A stretch of 64,000 bases of DNA from Symbiodinium natans (taxonomy: Eukaryota; Sar; Dinophyceae; Suessiales; Symbiodiniaceae): contig CAJNDS010002590.1 of the NCBI GenBank assembly GCA_905221605.1, forward strand, positions 931,918 through 995,917, in the 5' to 3' direction. A program made the translations under genes and the position numbers. Position 1 is the stretch's first letter; each line of letters starts with the position of its first letter. Under the pieces are notes generated by a model, which had not been told where the DNA came from, did no database searches, and saw nothing but the letters and a program-made list of their open reading frames with translations. Below, piece by piece: positions 23,501 to 31,735 of this stretch.

Positions 23501-26290
23501 AAGGCACGACCGTCCACATTCCCAAAGGAAGATCGCCCCGGTTGCCCTATTGAACTTCGCCCTCTTCATGGAACCAATGAAGACCTGGATCTGGTGCTCA
23601 AGGACTTGGATGAGCGAGCTCTGCGACTTCGAGATCTTCTTGAGGAGGAGGAAATCTTGGCCGAGGAGTACCAACGGATGGGCCAAATTAGCCGAGATGC
23701 CCTGAACGATGCCAGGGAGGAGGTTGTGAAGTTCCTGGAAGAAACACGAGAGCAGATGGTGGAAATCGACAGGGCGAAGATGCTGGGATGCCTACGAGTG
23801 GCCTCGATGGCGACCGCCGGCACAGAATCCGACGATGTGGACTACGAAAACCTCCTGCAAGAATTGGAAGGGGACTTGGATGTGGTTCATACTGTGCCGC
23901 TCATGCAGGTGAAAGCAGTCCTGCAGAAATGGGTGGGAGCCATCAAGGAAGAGGTAACAGCCCTATTCTCATCAGGAACGGTGTTCGGCATATCGCTGGA
24001 CGAGGCTCGCACCATGGAGGCGTCCGGCGACCTGAAGGTGGCACCAGCGAAATGCGTCTTTTCGCTCAAACCTCCAAAGTCTCGAGGAGGAAAGTTCCGA
24101 AGGAAATGCAGGGTTGTGATATGTGGAAACCACATCGACCCGTCCGACATGAGCTTGTATGCTGGAGGCACGAGCACGGAAGGACTACGGGTGGCTTTGG
24201 TCTTCTCAGCACGAAACCACTGGCTTGGTGCGATCTCCGACATCACCACCGCTTTTCTCCTTGCAACGTGGCCTGGCGACATGCCCAAGTATGCGATGAG
24301 ACCTCCAAAGGTGGTGAGAGACACAGGGATCGGGGCCTCCGAGATGTGGGTGATATCTCGCCCATTGTACGGACTGCGAGAAAGTCCGGCTATCTGGAGC
24401 AACTACAGGAATGCTCGCTTGAAGGGGGCAAGGATCAAGTTTGGCGATCGCATCCTTTACCTCAACCCGGCCCTTGGAGAGTCTGAGCTATGGTTGGTCA
24501 GGGATCAGCAAACTGGAAGACTGGAGGGGCTGGTAGTCACCTACGTTGATGACCTGTTCTACTTCGGCCCGACACTGCTGATACGGGCACTTCACGACTT
24601 CATACGAGAAGAATGGCCGACCTCGGAGCTAGAATGGGTTAACGACAAGGTCGCGGTGAGGTACCTTGGAGTGGAGGTCCTGATGCATGGCAGCAGCTAC
24701 AGCATCAGCCAGCATGCATACATAACCGAACTGTTGCGCGCCCACGACATGCACGATGCATTGCACACTGAGCTGCCAATCCCACGAGAATGGCTGGAGA
24801 AGGTGGAGCTTGATGAAGATGGGACCGAGGAGTTCTCGGAAGAGGAGCTTCGCTTGGCTCAACGATATGTTGGAGAAGCCTCATGGGTGGCCACGAAGAC
24901 CAGACCCGACATCCTGTTCGTGGTGAATCACATGGCGACGAATGTGTGCAAAAGGCCTTTGCATGTGGCGAGGTTGGGACGGCGACTACTTTCCTACTTG
25001 GCTGGAACTGCGGAACTCAGGCTGAAGTTGACACCTCAAGACGACAAGCTGGGTGAACTGGTGTGTTTTACAGATGCAAGCTATGCCCCGTATGGTGCCC
25101 GGAGCTTTGGTGCGGCCGTCATCACCCAAGATGGGGCTCCAATCGCTTGGAAGGCTGGCCGACAGTCGTTCATCACCTTGAGCGTGATGGAAGCCGAGCT
25201 ATACGCTGCTGTGCATGGATGCAATCTGTTGGAATCGGTGGCCTCGATCGTGGAGGAGTTGGCGCCCGGCGAGTATGAAAGAATACTGGCCGTTGACAAC
25301 ACAAGTGCTGTAGCCATGTGCAATGGTGGCCAAGGGTCCCAAAGGACACGACACTTGAAGATTCGTGCAAATTACATCAGGGAATCCGTCGCCCGGGGCA
25401 CCTTGACAGTGAGACATGTTGCTGGGGCACAGCAACTTGCGGATTTGGCGACCAAGATCATGACAAAGTTGAGGCTCCGCCAACTTCTGGAGTTATGGGG
25501 CTTCATTGGCTTCAAGATCGCAGAGGGCCTGGCAACGATGCAGCTAAAGGTTTTGAGCATTATCCTGGCATTGGCTGGAATGATGACTACGACGACTGGG
25601 GCTAAGGATGTTGACTTCGAGAAGGACGACATCCCCAGCGTACAATCCTTTGAGCTGATCGTGATCACGTTGCTGGCATGCATATCTGTGATTGCAATCT
25701 GGGAGGCAGCAAAGGGTGTTCTCCGCTGGTGCAAAACCTACAACAAGAAGCTGAAGAAGGAGAAAAGGCTGGAGAGGATCAGGGATGTGGCATCACAAGC
25801 TGCGTTCCGGGAGGTGGCTGAAGCGGCCGCTCAATTCTCAGGCCCAATTCAGGAGACACCAACAGCATCAGAGCCTTCGACGACACCGAGGTCTTCTACG
25901 AGACGCAGGAGGCCATCGCCGCAACCGAGCCCAGGTGCCGCATCGGTTACCTCGGATGCACCCACGGAAGTCCGAGATTTTGCTGGGGAACGCCAGCAAG
26001 CAGCAAGGGACATGCTGATGCTGCTGACTGTGGAGGCTCTTCGTCAGGGCTTAAGGGTCGAGGGCTTTCAGACATCAGGAGTCAAGGCGGACCAGGCGAC
26101 ACGACTGGCCACGTACTTCGGAAGTGAAGAACCGGCTCCTGGGTCTTTCCTCCCCTCCACAAGGCAGATTCGCTTTGTCCTCTACATATGGCGCCATCGC
26201 AATCTCAGTGGTCGTTGTCGCTTGGTTTGGAGCGATGTGAACACGCGACCCAACATTTCGAACTGGATCTCAGTTTGGAAGCAAGCTTGA
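17510..26290 (+). CDS. copia gag-pol polyprotein with extra methyltransferase-like, 2OG-Fe(II) oxygenase-like and SAP-like parts
   Basis: 2,926 codons, about twice a usual copia polyprotein. Order by residue: disordered Gln/Gly-rich N-terminus; gag-like helical region about 515-760; CCCH finger 789-808 (C-x8-C-x5-C-x3-H); CCHC knuckle 819-832; aspartic protease DSGA 937-940; C5-methyltransferase-like segment about 1138-1290 with FAGDGG 1145-1150 and APPC 1198-1201; integrase with a zinc-binding start, D1388, D1596 and E1632 (exact D-35-E); 2OG-Fe(II) oxygenase-like domain with H1889/D1891, H1938 and R1948; coiled coil about 1970-2040; reverse transcriptase with D2244 (DITTAFL) and YVDD 2345-2348; RNase H from FTDAS (D2522); hydrophobic segments about 2680-2745; SAP-like motif 2838-2870. 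The ATG at 17510 lies in the LTR; that at 17579 is a likelier start. There is no frameshift or stop. The extra domains are motif-level calls. Confidence 0.93.
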   Translation: MALPSDLSTMMPRHNLTPAGDQVMSPSAQGLVLAMEGESQGPSYGAVDSGGGISTGDRSSAMMNGVGGPHHQRAQLTRESVEPPDGVADPGRTAGFQSDDFPTGSAEHTGSGAATTNVARTNVQGTGAPEHEQATMQAMTTPAAAVAEQQPLTMEMAALPLAEVTVNTQVSQMSFSPPEELRMQGYDNSPRSAGNGVVWMARLGEFFQRRVTQAGALFERSARHSPGVPSPALTPPRAWSQDQSRLFSPEAEQMMSSWQRRAPLLHPQQPQREQESSSGSLTQEQVLAEVQRQVQMAMKDHREELEQSRTRQEVLESENLRLRESLRAVVEARASEQSVNQPLGDGNLAGPSGYPEPRVPPGLDRGVEGSKGGGNPAGLSQGPGRFQDGVGARHARFEEPGGHPGERGTRFSLLEGDLGARRLGHVRAEGDSDVGAVGQNPLGLGSEGRLGGATGQQSAARAQEPSLMAGQANPLGQGSVPQSDPFGMLAQGIAQLQSAMTASLTARTSEPEVVKPGLGELPKLPEVSETSAIDVGDWLHSLTNPMGDLSNSSSTWWQAISSSLEKYYMAYLGASTRDRLNLRPEVYALAEVGDNRWGRVDKRAASMILASLPESVKNEILAARLVGTLQILARVVVLYRPGGAAERQQILRALESPSIATNPTEAVDVLRRWSRWLRRAGDVGLQPPDPSILLKGLDSLVRKPLGDSMEISFRVNMLRYTLEVDTKPTQAAVVELHQALLSEFEQVAFKGRSKGGAASLKPLTGPTGSTSPPHAPTVGETNKGKSTPCKFFLTEQGCKKGASCQFSHEVDKKQRQGRCFTCGSKMHIQKECPTRARSPPKAPAPSLQKTNVGESTSSTTTSTTTTTMGTESQSGALSSNLGGTSSTPSAPSEASTEVQTLLKEANMMLRQMTQMNMKALRLAAVEKEAEIRTGLLDSGASHPYRLGTEEELESAVEVQVQLADGKEVVLRQASSGTLLTKDENASLIVPLGDLVSSLNCSLEWNEEGMTIQHPERGEIRPRMVENCPVINEKEALELIRDLEEKKGKLMAATRMSAKTLWMWDKELEWSQHLFEFLTTGSRVAQLRAIESEGSPFRNLSSAIKATLAEEISLDANTGAKYFKAMPVSRRLRRTLLATPWTLHLFAGDGGHRELHTMGQVLEVDLRISKAFNLRKPAGTYRALLWAASQGLLDGIVGAPPCRGPEDEELVAKQLWLSLVAKAARIMRGGFPVYVAMEGGKLLGEVEKGKDGFMRNLSEIFASYKEAMCLETITPGILSNLHVQMAENEPRTSEGRWTKALKEALSQAVEDWKKRPEDVQRVKWMMKMDNNPQTFLKTLSTKELAMWKAHIRNNHLPYNRRCRTCVESSGLGRMHRKIKTPSSYCLSLDILGPLRQLGEDPDQRDYRYMLVGAYLFPKLETFKKEKKDNQESPEEPQKEDQAVVEDGVEPGGGESIAPKAVDTQESPEEPQKEDQAVVEDGVTDLGHKFHPHLRGEFRDGGVGRDDLSGDAFFEEVLGLSQEADDQPQEEHLAKGPTDEEFMKIFASEIGDGEPEFEVIYMARPIRTRTTMEVGAAVQNMYLSLRSEGFPITRVHADRARELRSTSLRRWLLQRGTLATYTEGQAPQSNGRAESAVKWLKNQAKRILTSTSLPRSCWTLAMTYAAWAQRERVMGRGDQVLPFGSRVHVRSKVYGTGGKFDLNTRWTSGYYVGPSVDVRNGHVVRCDNGLYLTSHQLREGLVDSDAVAGLPDLEAVVTLPARRAVGKQSLRGEEEQREEEEVVIPVDPGHPAEEYARALMGEGVLEKEQIETLASMLPLTTKAPRRFGEQGDDGGCWGAGTYVHGGVIGVSNTTKAFPCTTAVLAKYLRQLFPEVSFSALFVSQNIKAQAHKDVHNVGMNLIAPLSVFDGGGLLMEPKEGESYVLDVASGPVQFDPHVKHTTMPWTGSTRMVLVGYNTRGASKLEQKDKDYLLKLGFVIDHRPLPDPISGPPVGRPRIAKARPSTFPKEDRPGCPIELRPLHGTNEDLDLVLKDLDERALRLRDLLEEEEILAEEYQRMGQISRDALNDAREEVVKFLEETREQMVEIDRAKMLGCLRVASMATAGTESDDVDYENLLQELEGDLDVVHTVPLMQVKAVLQKWVGAIKEEVTALFSSGTVFGISLDEARTMEASGDLKVAPAKCVFSLKPPKSRGGKFRRKCRVVICGNHIDPSDMSLYAGGTSTEGLRVALVFSARNHWLGAISDITTAFLLATWPGDMPKYAMRPPKVVRDTGIGASEMWVISRPLYGLRESPAIWSNYRNARLKGARIKFGDRILYLNPALGESELWLVRDQQTGRLEGLVVTYVDDLFYFGPTLLIRALHDFIREEWPTSELEWVNDKVAVRYLGVEVLMHGSSYSISQHAYITELLRAHDMHDALHTELPIPREWLEKVELDEDGTEEFSEEELRLAQRYVGEASWVATKTRPDILFVVNHMATNVCKRPLHVARLGRRLLSYLAGTAELRLKLTPQDDKLGELVCFTDASYAPYGARSFGAAVITQDGAPIAWKAGRQSFITLSVMEAELYAAVHGCNLLESVASIVEELAPGEYERILAVDNTSAVAMCNGGQGSQRTRHLKIRANYIRESVARGTLTVRHVAGAQQLADLATKIMTKLRLRQLLELWGFIGFKIAEGLATMQLKVLSIILALAGMMTTTTGAKDVDFEKDDIPSVQSFELIVITLLACISVIAIWEAAKGVLRWCKTYNKKLKKEKRLERIRDVASQAAFREVAEAAAQFSGPIQETPTASEPSTTPRSSTRRRRPSPQPSPGAASVTSDAPTEVRDFAGERQQAARDMLMLLTVEALRQGLRVEGFQTSGVKADQATRLATYFGSEEPAPGSFLPSTRQIRFVLYIWRHRNLSGRCRLVWSDVNTRPNISNWISVWKQA
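17575..17590 (+). promoter_or_regulatory. primer-binding site matching a Met-tRNA anticodon loop
   Basis: GGTTATGAGCCCAAGC follows the LTR end with no gap. It is not complementary to a tRNA 3' CCA end. Its reverse complement contains CTCATAACC, the form of a methionine tRNA anticodon loop (CAU). Drosophila copia is known to prime from an internal fragment of initiator tRNA-Met around the anticodon, with a PBS beginning GGTTATGGGCC, so the same half-tRNA mode is likely here. The in-frame ATG at 17579-17581 lies inside this site. Confidence 0.75.
21793..21952 (+). repeat. exact 58-bp direct duplication inside the integrase insertion
   Basis: 58 bp at 21793-21850 recur identically at 21895-21952 (period 102 bp, 34 codons), encoding the acidic peptide QESPEEPQKEDQAVVEDGV twice. 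It lies between the first and second integrase catalytic aspartates and helps stretch that spacing to about 208 residues, against roughly 60 in typical integrases. Confidence 0.95.
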
Positions 26291-26362
26291 GCGGAGCTCA
26301 GCCCGGAGATTTGAAACTTCGGAGAGAATTCGAGCTGTGGACTTCTCCCGTAGGGATCGTCC

Positions 26363-26371
26363 AAGGAGGAG
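26363..26371 (+). promoter_or_regulatory. polypurine tract of the copia element
   Basis: AAGGAGGAG directly abuts the 3' LTR. This is the expected RNase H-resistant primer for plus-strand DNA synthesis. Confidence 0.8.
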
Positions 26372-26667
26372 TGATGGTGTGCAGGAACCGTCGCTATCCG
26401 CAGCGGCCGAGCCAGAGGCTCGAACATTGCAGACATTGCAGCCAGCAACCGCAGGTCATTGCAGCCATTGCAGCTAACAGTTGCAGGTCATTGCAGACAT
26501 TGCAGCCGGCAGATGCAAGGTGTAGAAACATCACATGTGCAATGACACGATAACATGTGCTGTGCTTGTGGAAAAACCAATTCGCATTGAGCCCTCCATG
26601 CCATGGCCCTGCCCAGTGATCTTTCAACGATGATGCCACGACATAATCTGACACCTGCGGGTGATCA
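26372..26667 (+). repeat. 3' long terminal repeat
   Basis: 296 bp, identical to the 5' LTR except C instead of A at 26465, inside the second 32-bp internal repeat. Confidence 0.95.
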
Positions 26668-26672
26668 AATTT

Positions 26673-28240
26673 CAGGGTTTTACGGATTGTAAAAAATTTA
26701 TATTGTCTGGGGAAGGCACCGGGGCTTCTCCAGACCATTGGCAACTTCAACAATCTCTAAAATCCGCAAAGGGCAGCCGCTTAAATACGTAAGCAATTTA
26801 AGGTCTTTAAAAGGCTGAAACGGCTTAAAACCTTCATAATCCTGAGAATGCTTAAACAGAAGCTTCAAGATTTTTATAAGATTTTAAGGATATTTAATGT
26901 TTAGGTGGGTCTGGGGAAGCCCCAGTGCCTTCCCCAGATCATGTCAACTTGCAAAAACCCTCAAACCCCTTAACCCTAAAATCCAACCCCGAAACCCTTA
27001 GCTCTAAACCCTAAACACTCAGCACCAGACCCTAAACACTAACCCAAAAACTTAACACTAAGCCCTTAGCACAAACCCCAAGCACTTAACATGAAACCCT
27101 AAACACTTAAGCACTAGACCCTAAACACGAAACCCTAAACACTTAAGCACTAGACCCTAAAAACTAAACCCTGAACATTACACACTAAACCCAACACACT
27201 AAACCCTGAACACTAGTAAACATCCGAAACCCTTAACACTAAACCCTAAACACTCAGCACCAGACCCTAAACACTAACCCTAAAAACTTAACACTGGGCC
27301 CACAAACCCCAAATACTTGGCACGAAACCCTAAACACTTAAGCACTACTAAACCCTAAACACTCAGCACCAGACCCTAAACACTAACCCTAAAAACTTAA
27401 CACTAAGCCCTTAGCACAAACCCCAAACACTTAACAGGAAACCCTAAACACCTAAGCACCCCTAAAAATTACCCCTAAACATTACACACTAAACCCTACA
27501 CACTAGACCCTTAACCCAAAAAAAAGCCGAAACCCTTAGCACTGAACCCTAAACACCAGCGTAAACACTAACCCTAAAAGCTTAACACTACGCCCTTAGC
27601 ACGAACCCCAAACACTGAACACGAAACCCTAAACACTGAAGCACTAAACCCTTACTAAAAACTAAACCCTAAACACTTAAACACTACACCCTACAAACTA
27701 AACCCTAACCATTACACACTAAACCCTACACACTAAACCCTAAAGCCTAAACAGTTGTCAATGGTCTGGGGCAGCCCCGGTGCCTTCCCGAGATCATTTA
27801 AATTTGTAAAAATCCTTAAAACCCTTAACCTAAAACCCAAACCCGAAACCCTCAACACTAAACCCTAAACACTAACCCTAAAAACTTAACACTAAGCCCT
27901 TAGCACAAACCCCAAACACTTAGCACGAAACCCTAAACACTTAAGCACTTAACCCAAAAACTGAACCTTAAACATTTCAAACTAACCCTAAACATTAGAC
28001 ACTAAACCCTAAACCCTAAACCCTAAACAGTAAACCCCAAGGCCAGAAGCTCGAGCCCTACTAAATCTAAACCTGAAACCAAAAACCCGTCGGGGTTTCA
28101 GATGCTTACTGTTTGGATTTCAGAGTTTAGGGTTTTATTTGGGTTTTAGCCGAGCCGCTTGACCCTAAACCCTAAAACCTAAACTTAACACACAACCCTA
28201 AACACAAAACACTAAACCCTGAAACCTACACACTAAACCC
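26673..28240. repeat. telomere-derived degenerate satellite with hairpin modules
   Basis: From about 26950 the sequence consists of diverged CCCTAAACACT/CCCTAAAAACTTAACAC-type units. A higher-order segment (CAGACCCTAAACACTAACCC, then AAGCCCTTAGCACAAACCCC) recurs near 27030, 27260, 27370 and 27870. The hairpin module (TCTGGGGAAG, loop, CTTCCCCAGA) occurs at 26704-26738, 26907-26942 and 27762-27798. No coding frame is supported. Confidence 0.8.
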
Positions 28241-28246
28241 TAAACA

Positions 28247-28895
28247 CTAGATTTCCAGAAAAAATCTGGAGTACCCGCGCCCCGGACTCCAGACTCCAGA
28301 TTTCCAGAAAAAATCTGGAGTACCGGGCCCCGGACTCCAGACTCCAGATTTCCAGAAAAAATCTGGAGTACCCGCGCCCCGGACTGAGTACCCGGGCCCG
28401 GACTCCAGACTCCAGATTTCCAGAAAAAATCTGGAGTACCCGGGCCCCGGACTCCAGACTCCAGATTTCCAGAAAAAATCTGGAGTACCCGGCCCCGGAC
28501 TCCAGACTCCAGATTTCCAGAAAAAATCTGGAGTACCCGGGCCCCGGACTCCAGACTCCAGATTTCCAGAAAAAGTCTGGAGTACCGGGGCCCCAGACTC
28601 CAGACTCCAGATTTCCAGAAAAAATCTGGAGTGCTCGCGACCCCAGACTCCAGATTCCAGAATCTGGAGTCCTGAGTCCCGGTACTCCAGATTTTTTTGG
28701 AAATCTGGAGTCTGGAGTCTGGAGGTACTCCAGATTTTTTCTGGAAATCTGGAGTCTGGAGTCTGGGGGTACGGAAATCTGGAGTCTGGAGTCTGGAGTC
28801 TGGGGGTACTCCAGATTTTTTCTGGAAATCTGGAGTCTGGAGTCCGGGGCCCGGGTACTCCAGATTTTTTCTGGAAATCTGGAGTCTGGAGTCCC
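28247..28895. repeat. hairpin satellite array with an inversion point
   Basis: Units of about 48-60 bp contain CCAGATTTCCAGAAAAAATC, then TGGAGTACCCGGGCCCCGGA and CTCCAGACT. Each unit holds two nested inverted repeats: CCAGATTT/AAATCTGG and CTGGAGT/ACTCCAG. About eight units run in one direction up to 28646. After a perfect inverted repeat at 28647-28670 (11-bp arms, 2-base centre) about four units run in the opposite direction. Long open frames across it on both strands are repeat translations, not genes. Confidence 0.9.
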
Positions 28896-28942
28896 CCCCC
28901 CCCTCCCAAAACCCCCTTCCCGAGGCCAAATGTGTGGATCAT

Positions 28943-28985
28943 GGGGGGGGGGGGGGCGAGCATATATATATATATATATATATAT
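28943..28985. repeat. poly-G run and (TA)n tract
   Basis: 14 G at 28943-28956, then CGAGCA and a TA repeat at 28961-28985, at the right edge of the hairpin satellite. Confidence 0.9.
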
Positions 28986-29037
28986 GCTAGGCGTAGCTGG
29001 CCACAACGCCTTGTGCCTGAACCAAGTCTGCACTCAC

Positions 29038-29097
29038 TCGAGACTTTGGGTCACCCAGCCGGATGGGGTTTCCTGCACGAGCAACGCTTAGAAATTC
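29038..29097 (-). CDS. coding exon of 20 codons, unrecognised
   Basis: It has a strong acceptor (pyrimidine-rich tract, then TGCCTCCAG) and a consensus donor GTGAGT, with length exactly 60 bp in phase. The peptide reads EFLSVARAGNPIRLGDPKSR. No family recognised. Confidence 0.5.
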
Positions 29098-29630
29098 CTG
29101 GAGGCACTTTGGGAGTGTGCAAAAAAAGAAAAGAAGTGGTGGCAAAGAGGGCGAAGTTTTAAAACAGGTGCCCCTCCCCAAATCGGCCAAAGTCTCGCGG
29201 AGAGCCTGCCGCACGCGCTTGACGCGGTTCCGAACCACCGGTGCCAGTTGAATGCCCGATGGCCGGAGCCCTGAGAAGCATCTCTCTTGGAGCTGAAGAA
29301 TCGGCTTGCATCAATCTAGGATTTAGGGCAACGAATCTGTCTATGTGTAGGGGCAAAAGGCTCAAGGTTGGGTTAGGGGAAGCTTCTAGCTCGGGGCAAG
29401 CCCATGCCATGTTGGCGGTCCCCATAGTCGCAGATCCCAGAAGCCCGAGGCCAGTCATGCATGTTCTGAAGATTTGTGAAAGAGCGGTTTACGAATCAGC
29501 AACTGCCTGAGGGACCTGTCAAAGTTCAAGGCAGGCGTCCGAGCGCGAAGAAGGAGGCGACGCACTCGCTCAGGAGCAACAGCACCTGCAATAGGAAAGA
29601 ATACGACACCACCCCAATGCCAAGTTGCGG

Positions 29631-29823
29631 TCACTTGCCTTCTTTAGCAAGATGGACTGTGACTTTCGACACTCTTACTAGGGCCACTGGCGCATCGACG
29701 ATCGCGCCAACATGCACCCGTTTCCCAACCATCGGAACCTTTGGGATTGAGGTTGTCCGGGCCTCTTCGGCATAGTCCTCGGGTTCGTCCCGGCGACGTT
29801 CCTGCTGGAGATCTGCGTCTGCG
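29631..29823 (-). CDS. probable terminal exon, unrecognised
   Basis: The frame begins after GCGAACAG and runs to TGA at 29631-29633. It is acidic/basic at first (QQERRRDEPEDYAEEAR), then beta-like (VPMVGKRVHVGAIVDAPVAL). A GTAAGA donor after APVAL could shorten it. All three minus frames are open here, but this one has the most coding-like composition. Confidence 0.48.
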
Positions 29824-30221
29824 CTGTTCGCTCTCCAATTTTGTCAACCATCCAAGAACTTCGCACTTACAGGGTCTAGACTAGTCTAAACATCCCAATC
29901 CCACTCTGAAACTTACTAAACAGCCCAGACCTTAGAACTTAATCCCATGCGAAGTTCAAGCTCTGAAAGGGGCTGCTTAAGGGGGTTGCCATGGAAAGCC
30001 CGAAAACCTCACTGCAGCCGACGTCCTCCAGGTCAGCAAAGCACATGCCTGGGAGGCGTTTGGTCACCGTTGAACCCCCATCAACATGCCGACGCCATCT
30101 CAATCGCTGCAGCTCCACAGGCGAGGGCTTCGGAGCAGAGGACAGAACGAAGATGTTAAAGGCTGCACGGCATCCCGACATTGTGCACCCCCGAGGCACA
30201 CCGAAAAACCCAGAAAAGAAC

Positions 30222-30573
30222 CCGAAGCGCCCTCAAGCACCCTGCGACGCACCGTGAACTCCTGCGCCAAGACTCGGAGCTCGCTTGAGGCAGACAAGGA
30301 GGCGACGATGATCTCCGAATGCAGGGGTGGTGGAGAACATGGGGCTCTTTCTAGGTGAGTAGATCTTTAAACACAGAATCCCCTTGGGCCCCTGCCGTGG
30401 ACTACGCAGATCTTCAAAAAACAGCAGGACTCTCAAAGCTCCGGGGACGGGTTGCAGAGGAGCTCTGCTCCCCCTCCAAAACCTCAGTCGTGACAACCGG
30501 CGCAGGCCTGGGATGCCCCCTCCACGGTGCCCCCGATTCGGGCGAACTCCGTGAGCTTGGCAATCTTGTCCAC
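30222..30573 (-). CDS. two small coding exons, unrecognised
   Basis: Exon 30508-30573 (22 codons) follows CAGCCTTTCAG and ends before GCCTGC, a GC donor; the peptide reads VDKIAKLTEFARIGGTVEGA. Exon 30222-30261 follows CTTGGCGCAG and ends before GTTCTTTTC (EFTVRRRVLEGAS). Whether they are joined directly is not established. Confidence 0.45.
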
Positions 30574-31091
30574 CTGAAAGGCTGGCTGACTTCGAACTTC
30601 GTAACTTCAGCTTTGCGATGCTTTTTTGGGGTTTCATATGGGGCTTGGCACGGAAGAAGGCCAAGAACAATCCTTAAACTAGCCGAAAACAATTAACTGA
30701 CAATGCCCACTCGCAGCGTCGCAACTTTAATGTAGAGTCGTAGAGTTTGCTGTGGTTCGATTGCATTTAAACATGGCCACTGATACGGAATTGAAACTCA
30801 AAGACACATTCATGAGAGTTAAAGGAAACTTGCCAACTGGAACTGGTAAAACGTTGAAGTCTATATTATTTTACTCATGCAAACTCATGGTTGTAAACTG
30901 CAAGGATTTCAGACACACCCTCAACTCCGAAACCACAAGAAGCCCCACACTTCGTACCTGGACGTGGCACCATGCTTGTGGCCCTTGTCTTGCATCGCAA
31001 GCTCCACCCGCCACCCGCCACATGCATACCAGGCCCCCCTTCAACGATCCTGACATACAGAGAGTTTTTGTCCCCATTCTGGCGACCTTAC

Positions 31092-31191
31092 AAGTTACAG
31101 CTCCCTCGATGCACAGCGAACTCCCTGTGAAGGCCCCTCTGCGCACCGTGGCGGGATCTGTCTCACGATCATGGAAAGCCAATTCGTCATC
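31092..31191 (-). CDS. coding exon, unrecognised
   Basis: 100 bp. It follows the acceptor GCGCCCTCACTGCAG and ends before the good donor GTAAGG. The peptide includes DDELAFHDRETDPATVRRG and SLCIEGAVT. It lies within a 175-codon open frame whose remainder is probably intron read-through. Confidence 0.5.
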
Positions 31192-31407
31192 CTGCAGTGA
31201 GGGCGCATGGGAAACGTGATACATGGGCTCGCGCGCGCAAGCTCTTGTTGGGTCTAGACTCTCGCATGTGCGAAGTTGAGGTGAGACACCGCTGGCCCAG
31301 GGCTGAAACATCAGATCTTGCCATGCAGAGATGCTTGATTGATGTACTCTGACAAGCAATTTTACCCAGAGAGGTTTGTCTACCCCGCATCGATTCATGA
31401 GCTTTCT

Positions 31408-31503
31408 TCAACTCGGCTCGGCACCTCCTTCCTTTTCTGGCCATCGTGCGTCCGCGGGCTTAGGACCTCCAGCACCTCCTCCGAAGGCACCAAAGGCAGG
31501 GTT
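31408..31503 (-). CDS. possible terminal exon, Gly/Pro/acidic tail
   Basis: It follows the acceptor CAAGCTCCCTGCAG and runs 31 codons to TGA. The peptide is NPAFGAFGGGAGGPK followed by a charged tail ending GGAEPS. It may be the C-terminus of a gene extending to the right. Confidence 0.45.
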   Translation of the reverse strand, partial: NPAFGAFGGGAGGPKPADARWPEKEGGAEPS

Positions 31504-31569
31504 CTGCAGGGAGCTTGTTAAAGTCTGTTAAAGCAAACCAAATCGTTACTGGGGGCCTGGAGGGGCAGG

Positions 31570-31735
31570 TGGCACTGTCCCAACCCTACCGCACCCTACC
31601 CAACCCTACCCGACACACGTGGGATGATCTGGGGTAATGTGGGGTGGACGAAGAAAAGATAGGGTAAATCCAGGCAGGGTAGTGTAGTGTAGGGCATGGT
31701 AGGCTAGGGTCGGGTACGGCAAGGTAGGGTTCACC
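31570..31735. repeat. imperfect inverted array of CCCTACC / GGTAGGG
   Basis: The left part carries CAACCCTACC-type units. After about 60 bp the right part carries the complement (GGTAGG, GTAGGG, AGGGTT). Together they form a loose inverted repeat. No coding frame is supported. Confidence 0.6.

Larger units (their letters stand above)
17274..26672 (+). mobile_element. full-length, young Ty1/copia LTR retrotransposon
   Basis: The element is bounded by the 5-bp direct repeat AATTT (17274-17278 and 26668-26672), a target-site duplication of the size usual for copia elements. Inside are two 296-bp LTRs (17279-17574 and 26372-26667) starting TG and ending CA, a primer-binding site directly after the 5' LTR, one uninterrupted polyprotein frame, and a purine tract directly before the 3' LTR. 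The LTRs differ at a single base: A at 17372 against C at 26465. LTR identity, intact frame and clean duplication together indicate a recent insertion of an element that may still be competent (inference). It lies on the strand opposite to all host exons seen and sits in satellite-like DNA. Confidence 0.95.

Noticed and set aside
28233-29033. Three overlapping minus-strand frames of 229-266 codons
   Set aside because: They are open in three frames because the hairpin satellite unit lacks stops; the proteins are repeats of the same unit.
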